From: Bin87 sp965203855
GTDB lineage: Bacteria; Chloroflexota; Dehalococcoidia; Lucifugimonadales; UBA3495
Reading direction: 5' to 3'
Assembly (NCBI GenBank): GCA_965203855.1
Contig: CBDBDN010000005.1
Location: forward strand, 1,178,001-1,242,000
DNA: 64,000 nt
The translations under genes were made by a program, and so were the position numbers. The notes beneath the pieces were generated by a model. The model worked only from the letters and a program-made list of their open reading frames with translations, was not told the DNA's origin and searched no databases. Within the stretch, counting starts at the first letter, position 1. Every line of letters starts with the position of its first letter. Shown one piece after another: positions 35,046-44,356 of the stretch.

Positions 35046-36458
35046 ATGCCTACCCCATCATCGTCCAGCGCCAATTCCCGCATCAGCGTAAAACGACTTC
35101 TTGCCGACCCCCGGCCCGGCGACCGCGTCGGCGTCAGCGGCTGGGTCAAAACCGTCCGTTCCTCCGGCGCAGTTGCCTTCGTGCAGATCAACGACGGCTC
35201 CGCTTTCGCCGACCTCCAGGTCATCGTTGACGCCGGATGCCCCGACTACCATCTGGTCGGACAGCTCAACACCGGATGCAGCGTCAGCATTGCCGGCGTC
35301 GTGCAGGAATCCCAGGGGCGCGGCCAGGACTACGAAATCGTCGCGCAGAGCATCGAGCTGCTGGGCGCCGCCGACCCGGAGCAGTACCCCCTCCAGAAAA
35401 AGCGGCATACCCTGGAGTTCCTGCGCGAAAACGCCCATCTGCGCCCCCGCACCAACACTTTCGGCGCGATGGCCCGCGTCCGCAACGCCCTCGCTTTCGG
35501 CATCCACCAGTTTTTCCAGCAGCGCGGCTTCCTGTATATCCAGACCCCCATCATCACCGCCAGCGATGCCGAAGGCGCCGGCGCAATGTTCCGCGCCACT
35601 ACTCTCAACCTGAACGACCTCCCCCTCAGCAACGGGCGGGTTGACGATGACGCCGACTTTTTCGGACGCCCCGCCTTCCTCACCGTCAGCGGCCAGTTAG
35701 AGGCCGAAATCTTTGCCCAGGCGATGACCAGCGTGTACACCTTCGGCCCCACCTTCCGCGCCGAAAACTCCAATACTTCCCGTCATCTCGCCGAATTCTG
35801 GATGGTAGAACCCGAAGTCGCTTTCTGCGACCTGAACGGCTTGGCCGACCTGGCCGAGGAATTCATCAAAACTATATTCGCCGGCGCCCTGCAAAGCTGC
35901 CCCGACGATATGGCCTTTTTCAACCGTTTCTACGACCGGGAGCTGCTCTCTACTCTGGAAGCCATCGTCGCCGCCGACTTTGAGCGGATGACCTACACCG
36001 AAGCCGTCGCCGCCCTGCAATCCTCCGGCGAAAGCTTCCAATTCCCCGTCCAATGGGGCCTTGACCTGCAATCCGAACACGAGCGTTACCTTACCGAGCA
36101 GAAAGTAGGCCGCCCCGTCATCGTAACCGACTACCCCAGCGCCATCAAAGCCTTTTATATGCGCCTCAACGATGACGAGCAAACCGTGCGCGCAATGGAC
36201 GTCCTCGTACCCCGCATCGGCGAAATCATCGGCGGCAGCCAGCGCGAGGAACGCCTCGACATCCTGCAATCCCGTATGACGGCGGCCGGCCTGGACACGG
36301 CGCCATATTGGTGGTATCTCGACTTGCGCCGCTACGGAACTACGCCGCATTCCGGCTTCGGACTCGGCTTCGAGCGCACCGTCCAATTCGCCACCGGAAT
36401 GCAAAACATCCGCGACATAATCGCCTTCCCCAGAACCCCCCGCAGCGCCGAATTCTAA
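35046..36458 (+). CDS. asnS: Asparaginyl-tRNA synthetase
   Basis: The 470-residue class IIb synthetase has an N-terminal OB-fold (VGVSGWVKTVRSSGAVAFVQ), class II motif 1 (IHQFFQQRGFLYIQTPIIT), motif 2 (TFGPTFRAENSNTSRHLAEF) and motif 3 (GFGLGFERTVQFATGMQNIR). The TFRAENSNT sequence is the Asn-specific form. It charges tRNA-Asn directly. ATG 35046 has GGAGG about 6 nt upstream. The same frame is open for 1.6 kb upstream, but that is repeats and antisense of the transporter gene. A small CCAAGG/CCTTGG hairpin follows the stop without a T-run. Confidence 0.96.
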   Translation: MPTPSSSSANSRISVKRLLADPRPGDRVGVSGWVKTVRSSGAVAFVQINDGSAFADLQVIVDAGCPDYHLVGQLNTGCSVSIAGVVQESQGRGQDYEIVAQSIELLGAADPEQYPLQKKRHTLEFLRENAHLRPRTNTFGAMARVRNALAFGIHQFFQQRGFLYIQTPIITASDAEGAGAMFRATTLNLNDLPLSNGRVDDDADFFGRPAFLTVSGQLEAEIFAQAMTSVYTFGPTFRAENSNTSRHLAEFWMVEPEVAFCDLNGLADLAEEFIKTIFAGALQSCPDDMAFFNRFYDRELLSTLEAIVAADFERMTYTEAVAALQSSGESFQFPVQWGLDLQSEHERYLTEQKVGRPVIVTDYPSAIKAFYMRLNDDEQTVRAMDVLVPRIGEIIGGSQREERLDILQSRMTAAGLDTAPYWWYLDLRRYGTTPHSGFGLGFERTVQFATGMQNIRDIIAFPRTPRSAEF

Positions 36459-36557
36459 CTGCCATATCCCCAAGGGCAAGCCTTGGATGATAAGCGTATT
36501 TGATTTTCCAATACCGGGTTGGTATCTTTGTATCAGTATCGGAGAATGATTTGAGCT

Positions 36558-37235
36558 ATGGAACCCGTAACCGATGAAACCCGCAGCGCCGTTTGGGGTA
36601 CGCTCTGCGATCTGGAATGGAACACGCGCTACTATGGCGCAATGGCGGACGCTTACCGGCGCCGGCATCGCCTGCTGCGTTTTGCGATATTGGCCGGCGT
36701 CCTGCTCGAAGCGGCTACTCTCTATGCCGCAACAACGCAAGGCTGGATATTCTACATTGCGGCGGGCGGCGGCGTGCTGCTGACGGCCTTGACAATATGG
36801 GATGTCTTGTCCGATTACGCCGAGAACGCGGCAATTTTGCGGGTAACCGCTTTTATTTGCGACGACCTCAACCGAGAAACCGGCGCATTGCGGCGCAGTG
36901 TTGCATCCGGGCGAATTGCCGCCCCGGATGCCGATATAAAGCTCAGATCAATTACGGATCGCTGGGCAACGGCAACACAGCGGGTAATGTCGGGGACTAA
37001 TCACCGATTGAATCGGCAAACCTCCGCCGACGCCAACCGTGATATGGCCAGCCGTTATGCGTCTGACCTCCCAGTTAGACAGCAACCCCGTTTGCCTGGC
37101 CCGCAACGTCCGCCGGATAATCCTCGCCCCCAACCGCCGCCGCGGCCTATCCCGTTGCGCGAAGGCGAGCCTCCTGTTCCCGCGCCACGCCCGCCGCGAT
37201 CCGGTCTTTCACCCTCCGATCTGCCAGCCGGCTGA
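36558..37235 (+). CDS. Two-helix membrane protein, SLATT-like, with Pro-rich tail
   Basis: The 225-residue protein has a helical N-terminus (LEWNTRYYGAMADAYRRRHR), two adjacent membrane helices (LLRFAILAGVLLEAATLYA and IFYIAAGGGVLLTALTIW), a long helical segment, then a Pro/Arg-rich tail (about 165-225). Two helices inside one helical bundle resemble SLATT-type 2TM proteins, some of which are effectors in nucleotide-signalled defence. No nucleotidyltransferase is next to it, so the assignment is tentative. AGGAG-like sequence is weak (CGGAGAATG). Confidence 0.55.
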   Translation: MEPVTDETRSAVWGTLCDLEWNTRYYGAMADAYRRRHRLLRFAILAGVLLEAATLYAATTQGWIFYIAAGGGVLLTALTIWDVLSDYAENAAILRVTAFICDDLNRETGALRRSVASGRIAAPDADIKLRSITDRWATATQRVMSGTNHRLNRQTSADANRDMASRYASDLPVRQQPRLPGPQRPPDNPRPQPPPRPIPLREGEPPVPAPRPPRSGLSPSDLPAG

Positions 37236-37315
37236 AACAGCGTTTCTTTCTAGATGAGTTGACCATAAGCCAGTCGCTCCGGCGCAAGCCGTAACGATGA
37301 ATTTGACGACGCGCC

Positions 37316-38647
37316 CTACACCGTCTGCCCCGTAAAACGCCAGCTATCCAGCAAAGCGGCCGGCGCGCGCACCGCTACCGCCGCTTCGTTCAGGTTCAGA
37401 TGCGTGGCGGCGGACAGGGCGCGGCAGCCGGCCAGCGCATCTACATAGCCTTGCGTGAAGCGCAGGTTCTTGACCGGCGTCGTCAGTTCCCCGTTCTCAA
37501 TCAGAAATGTGCCGTCGCGCGTCATCCCCGTCATCACGCAGCCCCGGCTGTGCGCCAGGCGAGTATAGTAAAAACGGGTGATGTACAGGCCCCGTTTCAC
37601 CCCGGCTCTCAACTGCTCGGCAGTCCGGTCGCCGGGGCGCATAAACAGGTTGGTTGCCGCCGGGCCGCCGGTAGCCCCGCGCTGGTGGCCGGTGGACGCC
37701 ACGCCGTCCTTGCCGGCAGTATAAGAGTTGTGCACCGGCCCCAGCGCTACGCCGTCGGTTACGATGTCCACCCGTTGACGGGGCACGCCTTCGGCGTCAA
37801 ATGGAACCGGCCACCCGCCGGCGTCCGTTCCGTCATCCCAAATGGACACCAAAGGGCTCATCGCCGGCTGCCCGATTACATCGTTCATCCAGCTGCGCCC
37901 GTCCTGCACCATCTGCGCGCCCATACCGTAAAAGCTCAAAGCCTCCAGTACATCGTCAACGGCGTAATGCTCCAGCACGACCGGATATTCGCCCGGCGCC
38001 AGCGGCTGCGGGTTTTGTCCCCGCACCGCCTTGCCGATGGCTTCGTCGGCCAACGACTCGGCGTCAATGGCGGCCAGGCTGATGCCGCCGTCTTTGGCCC
38101 AGCCGCTGGCGTCATCCCGGCGCGCGGTTATCAGCAGGCTGGCGAAAGTGCCGGCATGGTAAGCGTCGGCGCCCCGCGTGCTGGCGACGGCCAATTCGGT
38201 TACGCCGGTGCGGCAGAAACCGGCGCCGTCCAGTTGCGCGGCGGCCGCTTTGCGGCAGATCATCCCGACGATAGCAGCGCGGCGTTCCGGGTCGCAGGCT
38301 AGAGTATCGGCGTCGCAGGCGTCAATCGCAGCGGCCGGCCGCGGTTCGGGAATGCCGGGAAAGTCCGGGTCGGCGGGCATCAGCCGGGCGTGTGCTGCGG
38401 CCTGCCGCACCGCATCGGCCAATCCGGCCGGCGCAAAGTTGTTGGTAACGGCCCGCCCCACGCGCCCGCTGTCGGCAACGCGAATGTGCGCGATAGCATC
38501 CTGATGCGATACATTCTGATGGATGCGGTTGTTGGCGAACCGGGTCAACGCCTGCTCGGTAGCGGCCACATAGATGTCGGCGTCAGCGGCGCCGGCATGG
38601 CGCAATGCCGCGCGGAGCAGCGGGCGGATGGCGTCGGGGCCAAGCAT
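37316..38647 (-). CDS. pmbA: TldE/PmbA-like metalloprotease subunit
   Basis: The 443-residue protein shows PmbA/TldE features: TRFANNRIHQNVSHQDAIAH, the central VVLEHYAVDDVLEAL, and a late GCVMTGMTRDGTFLIENGEL. It lacks the HExxxH zinc motif, as expected for the E subunit. With TldD it forms a heterodimeric protease that processes unfolded peptides such as RiPP precursors and the CcdA antitoxin. tldD lies directly upstream with a 24-nt gap. Confidence 0.88.
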   Translation of the reverse strand: MLGPDAIRPLLRAALRHAGAADADIYVAATEQALTRFANNRIHQNVSHQDAIAHIRVADSGRVGRAVTNNFAPAGLADAVRQAAAHARLMPADPDFPGIPEPRPAAAIDACDADTLACDPERRAAIVGMICRKAAAAQLDGAGFCRTGVTELAVASTRGADAYHAGTFASLLITARRDDASGWAKDGGISLAAIDAESLADEAIGKAVRGQNPQPLAPGEYPVVLEHYAVDDVLEALSFYGMGAQMVQDGRSWMNDVIGQPAMSPLVSIWDDGTDAGGWPVPFDAEGVPRQRVDIVTDGVALGPVHNSYTAGKDGVASTGHQRGATGGPAATNLFMRPGDRTAEQLRAGVKRGLYITRFYYTRLAHSRGCVMTGMTRDGTFLIENGELTTPVKNLRFTQGYVDALAGCRALSAATHLNLNEAAVAVRAPAALLDSWRFTGQTV

Positions 38648-38671
38648 CGCAGGTTATCCTGGCGCCGTCCG

Positions 38672-40129
38672 TCAGCGCAGCACGCCGACGCGCACCTGCC
38701 GGAACCGGGCCGGACTGGCGCCATGGCTGGTATGGGCGATCTGCCCCGGCTGCCCCTTGCCACAGCGCGGCGTCCCCCAGAGCCGCCATTCCTGCGGCCC
38801 GCAAACCGCGTCGCAGCTCTGCCAGAACTGCGGCGTAATGCCGGTATAAGTACAATTACGCAGCAGCCGGCCCAGCTTGCCCTTGCGGATTTCCCGGCCC
38901 ACTTCCGTACCGAACTGAAAGTTATAGCGGCGGTCGTCAATCGACCAGGAACGGTTCGTTTCCAGATAGATGCCGTCATCGGTATCGGCAATCAGGTTGT
39001 CCAGCGTCCAATCGCCCGGCTGCAAACTGACATTAGTCATACGAATCAACGGGATGCGGTTCCACGAGGACGCCCGCATACAGCCGTTGGACGGCATCCC
39101 CAGCCGGGCGGCGGCTTCGCGCGACATCAGGTAGCCGACGAACTCCCCGTTGCGGATAATGTCGGTAGCCTGCGCCGCAATCCCCTCATCATCCCATCCG
39201 AAAGTCCCCAGCCCGGTCGGGCTGATGCTGTCGGCGCTGATGTTGACCTGATCCGAACCGTAGCGAAAATTGCCCAGCAGATCCGGCGTCAGGAACGATG
39301 TTCCGGCGAAAGCCGCTTCGTCCCCTAATGCGCGGTCCAGCTCTACGGCATGGCCGCAGGATTCGTGAATCTGCAAAGCCAGCTGGCTGCTGTCAATAAT
39401 CAGGTCCGTGGCAGTGTCGGACGGGCAGGATGGCGCCGTAAGCAGTTCGGCGGCTTCGGCGGCGGTGCGCGCCGCATTGCCCGGCAAGTCCATCGCCAGG
39501 ATGTACTCCCAGCCGGCGCAGCCCTGCTGCCGTCCGTGCGACTGCGGATAGGAACGCCGCTGTATTTCGCCATCGCCAACCGCCGTAGCCTGTATGCCGC
39601 CGCCGGATTCGTAAATCGTTTGATTCACCATGGCGCCGTCCGTGTTCGCAAAAGCGCGTTCCTCCCGGATGAAAACCAGGTTCGCCATCCGCGCGCTGAC
39701 CGGCGGCACGGACGCCATACCCGCATCGGCCGCCAGCAGCAGAGCCAGCTTGTCGTCCAGCGATACGCCGAAAGGGTCAATGTCAACCGGAGTTTGATAG
39801 CGTCCCCGACTGCTTGCCGCCGGGCCGAGCAGATCGACAGCCGGCTTGCCGGCGCCGTTGTGCCGGGCCGAAGCGCGGGCAATCTGCACCGCCTGCCCGG
39901 CGGCCTGGTCGGCGGCGCCGGCAGTGATGGCGCGCGTGGACGCAAACCCCCAGGAACCGTTATACAGAGCGCGAATGCCCAGCCCAACCGACTCGTCGGC
40001 GGACAGCGTTTCCACCACGCCGTTGCGGACAACGATACGCTCCTCCCGGTTGGAAACCAGGCGGACATCGGCGTATTGCGCCCCCCGCTGCCGCGCGGTG
40101 TCCAGCGCAGTTGCGATGACGGCGTCCAT
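38672..40129 (-). CDS. tldD: TldD-like metalloprotease
   Basis: The 485-residue protein opens with the U62-family domain (RGAQYADVRLVSNREERIVV) and carries the zinc motif HESCGH within LQIHESCGHAVELDRALGDE, and GDWTLDNLIADTDDGIYLET followed by the late Cys-rich NCTYTGITPQFWQSCDAVCG. It acts as the catalytic subunit of the TldD/TldE protease. No RiPP precursor or modification enzyme was found in this window, so the substrate may be encoded elsewhere. Confidence 0.92.
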   Translation of the reverse strand: MDAVIATALDTARQRGAQYADVRLVSNREERIVVRNGVVETLSADESVGLGIRALYNGSWGFASTRAITAGAADQAAGQAVQIARASARHNGAGKPAVDLLGPAASSRGRYQTPVDIDPFGVSLDDKLALLLAADAGMASVPPVSARMANLVFIREERAFANTDGAMVNQTIYESGGGIQATAVGDGEIQRRSYPQSHGRQQGCAGWEYILAMDLPGNAARTAAEAAELLTAPSCPSDTATDLIIDSSQLALQIHESCGHAVELDRALGDEAAFAGTSFLTPDLLGNFRYGSDQVNISADSISPTGLGTFGWDDEGIAAQATDIIRNGEFVGYLMSREAAARLGMPSNGCMRASSWNRIPLIRMTNVSLQPGDWTLDNLIADTDDGIYLETNRSWSIDDRRYNFQFGTEVGREIRKGKLGRLLRNCTYTGITPQFWQSCDAVCGPQEWRLWGTPRCGKGQPGQIAHTSHGASPARFRQVRVGVLR

Positions 40130-40191
40130 AACTCTCTTTTGCCGGAACTGCTATCGCCAAAACAGGCGGCCAAACGGCAGTCCAATGGCGT

Positions 40192-40752
40192 CTAGACGGG
40201 CAGGAACGGCTCGTCGGAGGCCGGCGGCAGCTGCTCAAAGGCGTTGATGTTGAACGCCAGCACGGAGTAATACCCCATCAGGTTCGTCAATTCCACCAGG
40301 CCCCGGTCGCCGAACTCGGCGCGGGCGGCGTCAAAGGCGGCCTGCGATACCCGGCGGGTGCGGAAAAATTCGCGCCCATAGTTAATGACGGCCGACTCGC
40401 CGGCGGAAAGCGCCGGCAAATCCTGCTTGTCGCGCAGGGCGTCCACCAGGGCGTCGCTGAGGCCGGCGCGGCGCCCGGCGGCGGCGTGAGCGTGCCAAAT
40501 AAACTGGCAGTCCAGCTCCCGGGCCGTAGTCAGCATCGCCAGCTCCTGGATGTTGTCCGGCAGCGAGGAACCGTCCGCGCGGAGATAAGCCCGCAGGATT
40601 TCGCCGCGCTGGGCAATTTCAGGAACATGAAGCTGTACGGCCACCGGCCCCATTTCAGGAACGATGTTGCCGCGTGAAGCAACCAAAGCGTCAAAGGCCG
40701 CCCGCTGTTCTTGTGGCACGGAAGCGCGGTCGGCGGCGGGAAAGCGTGGCAT
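40192..40752 (-). CDS. Carboxymuconolactone decarboxylase/AhpD-like family protein
   Basis: The 186-residue all-helical protein has the AhpD-like core: LPDNIQELAMLTTARELDCQFIWHAHAAAG, where the usual E-x-x-C-x-x-C-x-x-H is reduced to ELDCQFIWH with one Cys, so the peroxidase CxxC is absent. Such Cys-poor members are usually annotated carboxymuconolactone decarboxylase-like. It lies 62 bp downstream of nothing related and upstream of tldD. The substrate is unknown. Confidence 0.78.
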   Translation of the reverse strand: MPRFPAADRASVPQEQRAAFDALVASRGNIVPEMGPVAVQLHVPEIAQRGEILRAYLRADGSSLPDNIQELAMLTTARELDCQFIWHAHAAAGRRAGLSDALVDALRDKQDLPALSAGESAVINYGREFFRTRRVSQAAFDAARAEFGDRGLVELTNLMGYYSVLAFNINAFEQLPPASDEPFLPV

Positions 40753-40804
40753 AGCATATTCTCCTGTGTGGTGATACGGATGGGAATGCTGGGTTCGGAT
40801 TGCC

Positions 40805-41686
40805 CTAGCTATCGGCAGCGGCCACGAATTCCATATCAGCCGGTTCAGTAAAAACGGACTCGCCGTTCAAGTCGGAATGCCGGTGATTGACCAGGGCGCG
40901 CATCAACTGCTGGTGGCTGCGCCGGAGATCTGAGCGCAACTGCCGATGTTGCTCCCGGAACTCCTCGCGCATCTGCTGCTGCCCAACCCGGATTTCATCG
41001 CGCAACTGTTGCTGGTCGGCCCTGAACTCCTCGCGCAACTGCTGCTGGTCGGCCCGGATTTCATCGCGCAACTGCTGCTGGTCGGCCCGGAATTCCTCGC
41101 GTTGCTGCTGAAACTGGGCATTGAAATCGTCGCGCATATGTTGCATCTGATCGGCGAACTCACTGCGCTGCTGCTGGAACTGCGCGTTGACCTCACCGCG
41201 TTGTTGCTGAAACTGCGCGTTGAACTCACTCCGCTGCTGCTGGAACTGTGCCTTGAACTCGTCGCGCTGCTGCTGAAACTGGGCATTGACCTCACTGCGT
41301 TGCTGCTGAAACTGGGCGTTGAAATCGTCGCGTATATGTTGCATCTGATCGGCGAACTCACTGCGCTGCTGCTGGAACTGCGTGTTGAACTCGTCGCGCT
41401 GCTGCTGAAACTGCGCGTTGAAATCGTCGCGCATATGTTGCATCTGATCGGCGAACTCACCGCGTTGCTGCTGAAACTGCGCGTTGACCTCACTGCGCCG
41501 TTGTTCAAATTGGGTATTGAACTCGTCGCGCGTATGTTGCAACTGGACGCTGAAATCGTCGCGTAAAGCGTTGTACTCGCCGCGCCGAGGCAGGCCTCCC
41601 AAAGCGTATGCAGCAGTGGCGACGCTGGCGATTGTAGTGAAACCCAAAGCGACCAGCGCAATCATTTCCGGGACTCCGATCATCAT
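40805..41686 (-). CDS. Membrane-anchored coiled-coil protein made of 11-residue repeats
   Basis: After one membrane helix (MIALVALGFTTIASVATAAY, about 8-27) come about 20 uninterrupted 11-residue units (about 43-262). Typical units are SEVNAQFQQQR, DDFNAQFQQQR, SEFADQMQHMR and, near the C-terminus, DEIRADQQQLR. The pair SEFADQMQHMR-DDFNAQFQQQR recurs three times with small changes. Hendecads give a nearly straight, right-handed coiled coil, predicting a long rod of about 30 nm. AAGGAGG precedes ATG 41686/41683. The function is unknown; a scaffold or spacer at the membrane is the obvious inference. Confidence 0.85.
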   Translation of the reverse strand: MMIGVPEMIALVALGFTTIASVATAAYALGGLPRRGEYNALRDDFSVQLQHTRDEFNTQFEQRRSEVNAQFQQQRGEFADQMQHMRDDFNAQFQQQRDEFNTQFQQQRSEFADQMQHIRDDFNAQFQQQRSEVNAQFQQQRDEFKAQFQQQRSEFNAQFQQQRGEVNAQFQQQRSEFADQMQHMRDDFNAQFQQQREEFRADQQQLRDEIRADQQQLREEFRADQQQLRDEIRVGQQQMREEFREQHRQLRSDLRRSHQQLMRALVNHRHSDLNGESVFTEPADMEFVAAADS

Positions 41687-41749
41687 GACCTCCTTATCGG
41701 GACATAGGCGGGGTAACGCTGCCCAATCGGGCGTCGACGCAGTGCCATC

Positions 41750-42760
41750 CTATCGGCAGTGCGGTATCACTTCCTCGCCAAATAGCCGGATGGCTTCCAT
41801 AATGCGGGAATGCGGCGGCCCGCCGGAATGGGCCTGACGCAGCCGCAGCAGGAAATAATCGGCGCCGGTGGCTTCCTGCCAGCGGTGAAACTCATCTACC
41901 ACTTCCGCCGGTTCGCCGATAATGAGCCGGTCGGGCGCCATGTTCGCCATATTGATGTCCGATTCAGCCGAATAAGCCCGGAACTCGTTCAGGCCGTTGC
42001 GCCAGTAGTATTTATAGGCGTCAATAACCTCCGGGCCATAGACGCTTTCGGCTTCCGCGCGCGTCGGCGCCACCCAGGCATCGCGCATCAGGCAGACGAC
42101 CGGCTCCCGGCCGGCCGCTTCTGCCGAGCGGCGATAAGCGTCGGTAAGCGCAACGGTGCCGGCCAGGTCAGTGCTGGGGCCGGCAACGAAACCGTCGGCG
42201 ATGCGGCCGGCGCGGCGCGCTCCGGGGATGCGGCTGGCGCCAATCCAAAGCGGCGGCGCCGGTTCCGAATAAGGACGCGGACGAATGGTAATGTCGTCAA
42301 GATTGAAATGCTCGCCGGAAAAGTCAAAGCGTTCCCCGCCCCAGCACTGGCGAATGATTTCAACCTGCTCCTCAAAGCGGCTGACCCGTTGCTCAATCGC
42401 AATGTCAAAGGTTCGGAAATCCACCGGCTGGTAGCCCAGCCCGACGCCCAGAATAAAACGCCCTCGGGACACAATGTCCAGCGTGATGACATCCTCGGCC
42501 AGCCGGACGGGATGATGCAGCGGCAGCAGAATTACCGAGGTGCCCAGGTTCAGCGTCGTCGTTTGCGCGGCCACGGCGGCGGACACGATAAGCGGCGCCG
42601 GCAGAAACCCGTCCTTGTCCTGATGATGCTCTCCGAAAAAGCAGGAATCAAAGCCCGCCGCCTCGGCCAGTTTGGCCTCAGCGACTACTTCATCCACCCG
42701 GTCGGCCAGGTTAGCGCCGGCCGGCGGGTCGGCAATGGAGCTGTATATGCCAAATTTCAT
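41750..42760 (-). CDS. Luciferase-like flavin-dependent monooxygenase (copy 1)
   Basis: The 336-residue TIM-barrel protein has the bacterial-luciferase pattern: EAAGFDSCFFGEHHQDKDGF, LGTSVILLPLHHPVRLAEDV, SRGRFILGVGLGYQPVDFRT and PPLWIGASRIPGARRAGRIA. It uses reduced FMN or F420 to oxidise small organic molecules; the cofactor cannot be told here. A second family member lies at 43341-44294, and expansions of this family are typical of SAR202-type Chloroflexota. Confidence 0.9.
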   Translation of the reverse strand: MKFGIYSSIADPPAGANLADRVDEVVAEAKLAEAAGFDSCFFGEHHQDKDGFLPAPLIVSAAVAAQTTTLNLGTSVILLPLHHPVRLAEDVITLDIVSRGRFILGVGLGYQPVDFRTFDIAIEQRVSRFEEQVEIIRQCWGGERFDFSGEHFNLDDITIRPRPYSEPAPPLWIGASRIPGARRAGRIADGFVAGPSTDLAGTVALTDAYRRSAEAAGREPVVCLMRDAWVAPTRAEAESVYGPEVIDAYKYYWRNGLNEFRAYSAESDINMANMAPDRLIIGEPAEVVDEFHRWQEATGADYFLLRLRQAHSGGPPHSRIMEAIRLFGEEVIPHCR

Positions 42761-42783
42761 AGCGACACCTTCCCCGCAGCGGC

Positions 42784-43272
42784 CTATTCAGCAGGCGGCC
42801 GGCTTTGCCCGTTGCCGGCGGTCAACCGGTTCAGCGCATCCAAAAACGCCTGATGGGCCGCAATGGAGCGTTCCTCCGCGCGGGCGGCGCGTTCCTCAGC
42901 ACGGTCGGCGCGCGCTTCGGCGCGGACCGCGCGCTCCTCCGCCATCTTTCGGCTGGCTGCCGCTTCATCAACGGCTTGCTGCGCTATCTCCTCCATTCGG
43001 TCGGCGCGCTGCCGCTCTCTTATAAACAGCATCAGGTCGGAACCTCCGGTAAGGGTAATTGCGATACTGGCGTTGATGATGCAGTCTTGCAGGATTCCCG
43101 GTGTCAGGTAGCGCGACAATGCGGTAGGCCGGCACAGCAGCTCCGCCGCATTTTCCGGCGTGCAGTGCAATGCAGTGTAATGCCAGACCAGCCAGGTTGC
43201 CAGAGCCGTAACCGCGCCCGACAGCATCGGAAACCACAACGACCGGCCCAAGGCTCTAATTGATGTCCCCAT
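42784..43272 (-). CDS. Membrane protein with Ala/Arg/Glu coiled-coil tail
   Basis: The 162-residue protein has a membrane helix (WFPMLSGAVTALATWLVWHY), a second weak hydrophobic segment (IINASIAITLTGGSDLMLFI), and a charged helix (RADRMEEIAQQAVDEAAASR then repeated RAEERAARAEERS units) that predicts a coiled coil. I do not recognise a family. It lies between two flavin monooxygenase genes. Confidence 0.65.
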   Translation of the reverse strand: MGTSIRALGRSLWFPMLSGAVTALATWLVWHYTALHCTPENAAELLCRPTALSRYLTPGILQDCIINASIAITLTGGSDLMLFIRERQRADRMEEIAQQAVDEAAASRKMAEERAVRAEARADRAEERAARAEERSIAAHQAFLDALNRLTAGNGQSRPPAE

Positions 43273-43340
43273 TATAACCGCAAATTCCGGCGCGCATTAC
43301 CTAGCGCGCATTGCCTGGCGCACATCACTTAAGCCGTGCA

Positions 43341-44294
43341 TCACTTAAAATGACGCAGCGCCCGGCCGGAAAACATTTCCATCTGTGCAAAGTAATCCTC
43401 CGCATCGCCGGCCAGAAACCCGAATATGAAATCGCGCACCCCGGCGTCAATGCGTTCCTGAATGGCGCCGATGCAGTCCTCCGCATTGCCGGCGATGCAC
43501 AGGGCGCGGGCGATGTCCTCGGCGCTGCGCTGCGGAGTTACATAGCGCTGCCCGATGTGCGATATGGCCGACTGCAACGCCCGCTCCGGTTCGGCGGCAA
43601 TGGCGGTAGGCTGGTTCAGTCCCCAATGGAATTGCGCCAGGTCGCGGCCCGTTTGCTCGGCCAGCTCGCGGACGGTTTCGTTGTAGCGGCGGATGCGGTT
43701 GACGGTGAACAGGTAGGGATACCAGCCGTCGCCGTGAATGGCCGCGCGCCGGGCCGCCGCCTCGCTGCGCCCGGCAACCCAGATGGGCGGATAGGGACGC
43801 TGCGCCGGCTGCGGCAGCAGCGTTACATCGTCAAAGTTGAAAAAGCGCCCGTGATGGCAAACCTTTTCCTCCTGCCAGAGCCGTTTCATCACGCGCAGCA
43901 TTTCATCGGTGCGCCGGCCCCGCGTGTTGACCGGGATTTCCAGCGCGTCAAACTCAATGACGGTATCACGCTGCCCGCTGACGCCGATGCCGAAGTCCAG
44001 CCGCCCGCCGGAAATCTGATCCACGGTAGCCGCCATTTTAGCCAGCAGCGCCGGATGGTACAGCGGGGCGATGACGATGCCGGTAAGAATGCGGATGCTG
44101 CGAGTAGCCCCGGCCGCCGCCGCCATTGCCGGCAACCCCAGCAGCGTAGGCCGCGGCGGATTGCCATCCATCAGATGCTCGCCAATAGCGATGCGGTCAA
44201 AGCCCAAATCCTCGGCGCGGCGGGCAAACTCCCCAACATCATAGTAGTCGTCCAGCGTCAGGTTGCAGCCAAAAGTAATGGTGTCGTCCGGCAT
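43341..44294 (-). CDS. Luciferase-like flavin-dependent monooxygenase (copy 2)
   Basis: The 317-residue protein has landmarks AEDLGFDRIAIGEHLMDGNP, TGIVIAPLYHPALLAKMAAT, GRLDFGIGVSG and PYPPIWVAGRSEAAARRAAI. It belongs to the same superfamily as the gene at 41.7 kb but is only distantly similar. ATG 44294 has AGGAG 8 nt upstream and is preferred to the longer open frame reaching 44423, which runs into a repeat array. Confidence 0.9.
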   Translation of the reverse strand: MPDDTITFGCNLTLDDYYDVGEFARRAEDLGFDRIAIGEHLMDGNPPRPTLLGLPAMAAAAGATRSIRILTGIVIAPLYHPALLAKMAATVDQISGGRLDFGIGVSGQRDTVIEFDALEIPVNTRGRRTDEMLRVMKRLWQEEKVCHHGRFFNFDDVTLLPQPAQRPYPPIWVAGRSEAAARRAAIHGDGWYPYLFTVNRIRRYNETVRELAEQTGRDLAQFHWGLNQPTAIAAEPERALQSAISHIGQRYVTPQRSAEDIARALCIAGNAEDCIGAIQERIDAGVRDFIFGFLAGDAEDYFAQMEMFSGRALRHFK

Positions 44295-44356
44295 CGGTAA
44301 ATCTCCTGGCCGGCCATTCTGCCGGCATTGCGGGCATTGCGCCGTCGCGCCAATTA

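Noticed and set aside
40192..40752. AhpD-type peroxidase or selenoprotein
   Set aside because: Only one Cys is present in the active-site helix and no in-frame TGA is seen, so neither the CxxC peroxidase nor a Sec variant is supported.
40946..41566. Leucine-rich open frame opposite the coiled-coil gene
   Set aside because: It is the mirror of the 33-bp repeats (Gln codons read backwards as Leu). It has no ribosome site and no independent support.
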